Assembly (NCBI RefSeq): GCF_963576615.1
Contig: NC_088714.1
Coordinates: 26,284,558-26,348,557 of the forward strand
Source of the DNA: Watersipora subatra
Lineage: Eukaryota; Bryozoa; Gymnolaemata; Cheilostomatida; Watersiporidae
Length of the DNA stretch: 64,000 nt
Direction of reading: 5' to 3'
Positions within the stretch are counted from its first letter, which is position 1, and every line of letters starts with the position of its first letter. The translations under genes and the position numbers were made by a program. This document shows positions 61,485 to 64,000 of the stretch, piece by piece. The notes under the pieces are model-generated. The model searched no databases and was not told the DNA's origin. It saw nothing but the letters and a program-made list of their open reading frames with translations.

Positions 61485-62333
61485 TGTTATGGCGTATTCT
61501 AACTTTAAAACGTTAAAAAAGTCTTATAGGCGGCATAAGCATCGCTTCGCCCGTGAAAGGGTTAAATTTATCTTCCCAAAATTCTGATAGGGTAATCAAA
61601 AAATACAGTGACACCCTATATTTGAATGCCACCTCTAAAAATGGTAGAAAAACATCGCTCCACAGAGTAACTTAAATTTCTAAGAAAACCTCGGATACAT
61701 GAAAATGATGCAATAATCATTTGCCATTCATATTACAGTAGTAGCTTGTAGTGAGCCAAGTGAATAGTCTACTATATCGATTTCTTGACAACTTCAACCT
61801 GAGCTTCAACCGCCAACACACGGTTATAAACACACAGCTATAAATTGTTTCATATAAGAAATTACTTCTAGTTAGAACAGACTTGTCTGTTATGTAACCA
61901 TTTTGAAGACAGGAGTGTTGACATCGCCATTCACTGTTTCCATGGTGCTGCCAATTCGCAAGTTGGAGTCGTCCGCAAGATGGAGATGACAAAAATACAC
62001 TAATCAAGCGAGTTTTGTTACTTGCAAATCTTTATTGAACGTTTTATGCTTGTGAATAATGGAAATGGCACTTGCGAATGATGCGCAAAAAATGATGTGC
62101 AAGCTATTCCATTTTATACATTTCCACAATGAATGATGCGCAAGAAAATACCACGTAAGCAATTCCATTTAAACACTTTCCACACTTCAGTCATTTCTAT
62201 TTCAAAAGCATGCGGCTAAAGCAAGAGAGGAGTATCCGGCTATAACCTCTGATGTAAAATTACTGTACTTCTTTTTTAATAAAGCGCTCGCGTTAATTCA
62301 ACGCGCGTACAACCCCAAATTCACATCATCATT

Positions 62334-62390
62334 GAGAGACAATGAGACATTATACACCATGGAAACATAGTGTATAATGTTTCATCTCTC
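62334..62390. repeat. Near-perfect hairpin, ~23-bp stem
   Basis: GAGAGACAATGAGACATTAT at 62334 and on pairs with ATAATGTTTCATCTCTC ending at 62390. The arms ACAC/GTGT close around CATGGAAACATA. The stem has only a few mismatches. No flanking duplication was recognised. Confidence 0.8.
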
Positions 62391-63088
62391 CACAAACCTG
62401 TTGGTTTTATCAAAACTGAATTGGTAACTTGAAATGAGCTATTGTACGCAAACATTATCCTCAGCGTACGGCCTTACAAAAAGCACAAGATTTTCATTTC
62501 TTTTTGAGCTGTACAAAGCAGAATTCACATAGAATCAGTATATCATTCCATACTTATGCTATCAGTAACAAGCTTTAAGAACTACCTAAAAACTAGACTA
62601 CTCAGTTGACAGCCTTGAAGGTCGCATTACTGTTGCACTTGAGTCGATGACTAATTTAGAAGCACAAATGAAGGCCAGAGCGGTGTACTCAATTGCAGAT
62701 GAGATGAAAGATCTTAGAATTTATTGATGCATTGTGTCATAGATTCAGTTATAGAACTATTACTTTCCAAGAAATGGTACTAAATGTACCATTCTATGAA
62801 AACCAAGGCTATCCCATTCTGTCCTAAAAAGTTGCAAAACAGTAGCAGAGGTGCAAGCTATAAATGTGATGATCGTAAATTTCAGCTAGCACAAATTTCT
62901 TATGAATAATAAAATTAAAAATGAATGACTTCGGAATTGTGCATCTCACATTACAGACCTTTACATAAGTCTGGCCCCTACAGTTACTACAATGGGGTTA
63001 CCAGTGATTACAATCTGGTGTCTAGACAAATATGAAGATATGGCGATTTTACGATTTGGTTACTTCACCATTCAGAATATCAACCTAA

Positions 63089-63535
63089 AGGCTGGTTCAC
63101 GCTATATCGTAGTTAGTCAGCGGTTACTTTCGGCGTTCATCGTCGATTATGTGAGCCGTGAACCGATGGCATCGACGAAGCATCGCGGACATGTCGGGAA
63201 AGTTTGCAGCTGTCAAACTTTCCCGATATTTCGCCGAGCATCGATGACCTCCTTTCAAATGTGGACCATTTCGGCGATGGTAATTCGCGGATAGTGTGAT
63301 TTGTTCATATCCGTTTACGATAGTCGCTGCGGGACTAGTTTTTTATTCCAGCACGCGAAAATAAAGAGGTTTCTTCGCGAAAATTTAAAAAGAAAAATGA
63401 GAACACTACATCACGGAATATTTCCTCATGCAAACACGGATGGGTTTGTGATAGTGTGAACATTGTTATTATCGACGATCACTGAAGTATTGTGGCATCA
63501 ACTCCAACATACAGCGATATAGTGTGAACCAGCCT
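63089..63535. mobile_element. PIF/Harbinger-like MITE with TAA target duplication
   Basis: A 447-base element with tips AGGCTGGTTCACGCTATATC and GATATAGTGTGAACCAGCCT, inverse complements with one mismatch. TAA flanks both sides (63086-63088 and 63536-63538), as for PIF/Harbinger. Its interior contains a perfect hairpin, TCGGGAAAGTTTG/CAAACTTTCCCGA, around 63197-63229. No transposase. Confidence 0.87.
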
Positions 63536-63638
63536 TAATGGTGGCTCAATGTTTGACGCTCACCTGTATAGTCGCCTCACTCTGCTTACAAGGTTTGAGC
63601 AGCTCCTAAAAAAGAAGGGAAAATTTTCAATCAGTATG

Positions 63639-63688
63639 AAACTGTCATTGACTGAAACTGTCATTGACTGAAACTGTCATTGACTGAA
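63639..63688. repeat. Short tandem repeat, 16-bp unit x 3
   Basis: AAACTGTCATTGACTG is repeated three times exactly, followed by a degenerate partial unit AAACTGTTACTG. Confidence 0.95.
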
Positions 63689-64000
63689 ACTGTTACTGTA
63701 CTGAATGGGAAAGTTGCAGCTGTTGGATTGACAAGTGATAAGGGCACCGAGGTGTGAATATGGCTGGCTTTGATAGCTTGATGCATGAGAAACTGATGGC
63801 CTAGACGCTGTAAATGATGAGCCACATTAATTATTTGTGGTTTTTAAACATGGCAGATGCAAATACCGGCAAAGCTCAAGTGTATTGCGCAAATACCCTG
63901 AAAGCTATGATGACTATGTGGGTAGACAGCTGTATTCGATACAACAAATGCTAGCTGTGTAAGGACAACACTAGTGGTAGCATGAAGACAATTTTATGCA

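Larger units (their letters stand above)
61485..64000. other. Right-hand flank, repeats only
   Basis: No convincing gene. It holds a MITE fragment (61603-61640), a local imperfect duplication around 62075-62180 (AATGATGCGCAA and TTCCATTT repeated), a long hairpin (62334-62390), a Harbinger-like MITE (63089-63535) and a short tandem repeat (63639-63688). Any promoter of the tentative minus-strand gene would lie at its left edge. Confidence 0.5.

Overview
This is animal nuclear DNA, most likely from a spiralian or other invertebrate bilaterian. The genes have many short exons with GT-AG introns. Intergenic and intronic DNA is AT-rich and full of DNA transposons, MITEs and tandem repeats. The metazoan-type genes (SIX homeobox, NR2-type nuclear receptor) fix the kingdom; the phylum is inference. 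No bacterial features, CRISPR arrays, LTR elements or complete LINEs were seen.

Layout. (1) 1-3.8 kb: exons of an unrecognised + strand gene, flanked and interrupted by copies of a TTAA-flanked inverted-repeat element. (2) 3.8-12.4 kb: AT-rich spacer with a tRNA-derived SINE and an inverted repeat. (3) 12.4-18.0 kb: complete 4-exon SIX1/2 homeobox gene, + strand, 321 aa. (4) 21.5-31.2 kb: complete 8-exon nuclear receptor, minus strand, 400/401 aa, closest in motif to the NR2E (PNR/FAX-1) group, with two minisatellites and a nested transposon pair in its introns. (5) 31.2-35.2 kb: intergenic DNA including about 1 kb of pyrimidine-rich minisatellite. (6) 35.3-45.8 kb: 16-exon SWT1 orthologue, minus strand (WW domain, PIN RNase domain, conserved C-terminal region, about 987 aa). 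(7) 46.1-49.5 kb: decayed hAT transposon with perfect 8-bp target duplication, split by a TTAA element. (8) 50.9-56.4 kb: 3-exon BCDIN3D RNA 5'-phosphate methyltransferase, + strand, 236 aa. (9) 59.6-61.5 kb: a tentative small minus-strand gene. (10) 62-64 kb: repeats, including a Harbinger-like MITE.

The genes do not form a pathway. SWT1 and BCDIN3D are head to head and both act on RNA, but the roughly 5 kb between them contains the hAT insertion. The most informative signals are transposon archaeology: an insertion whose conceptual removal leaves one TTAA and an uninterrupted hAT reading frame, a minisatellite whose unit spans a MITE/host junction, and nested MITEs. There is also a possible NAGNAG alternative acceptor in the second zinc finger of the nuclear receptor. 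I found no wholly new gene system.
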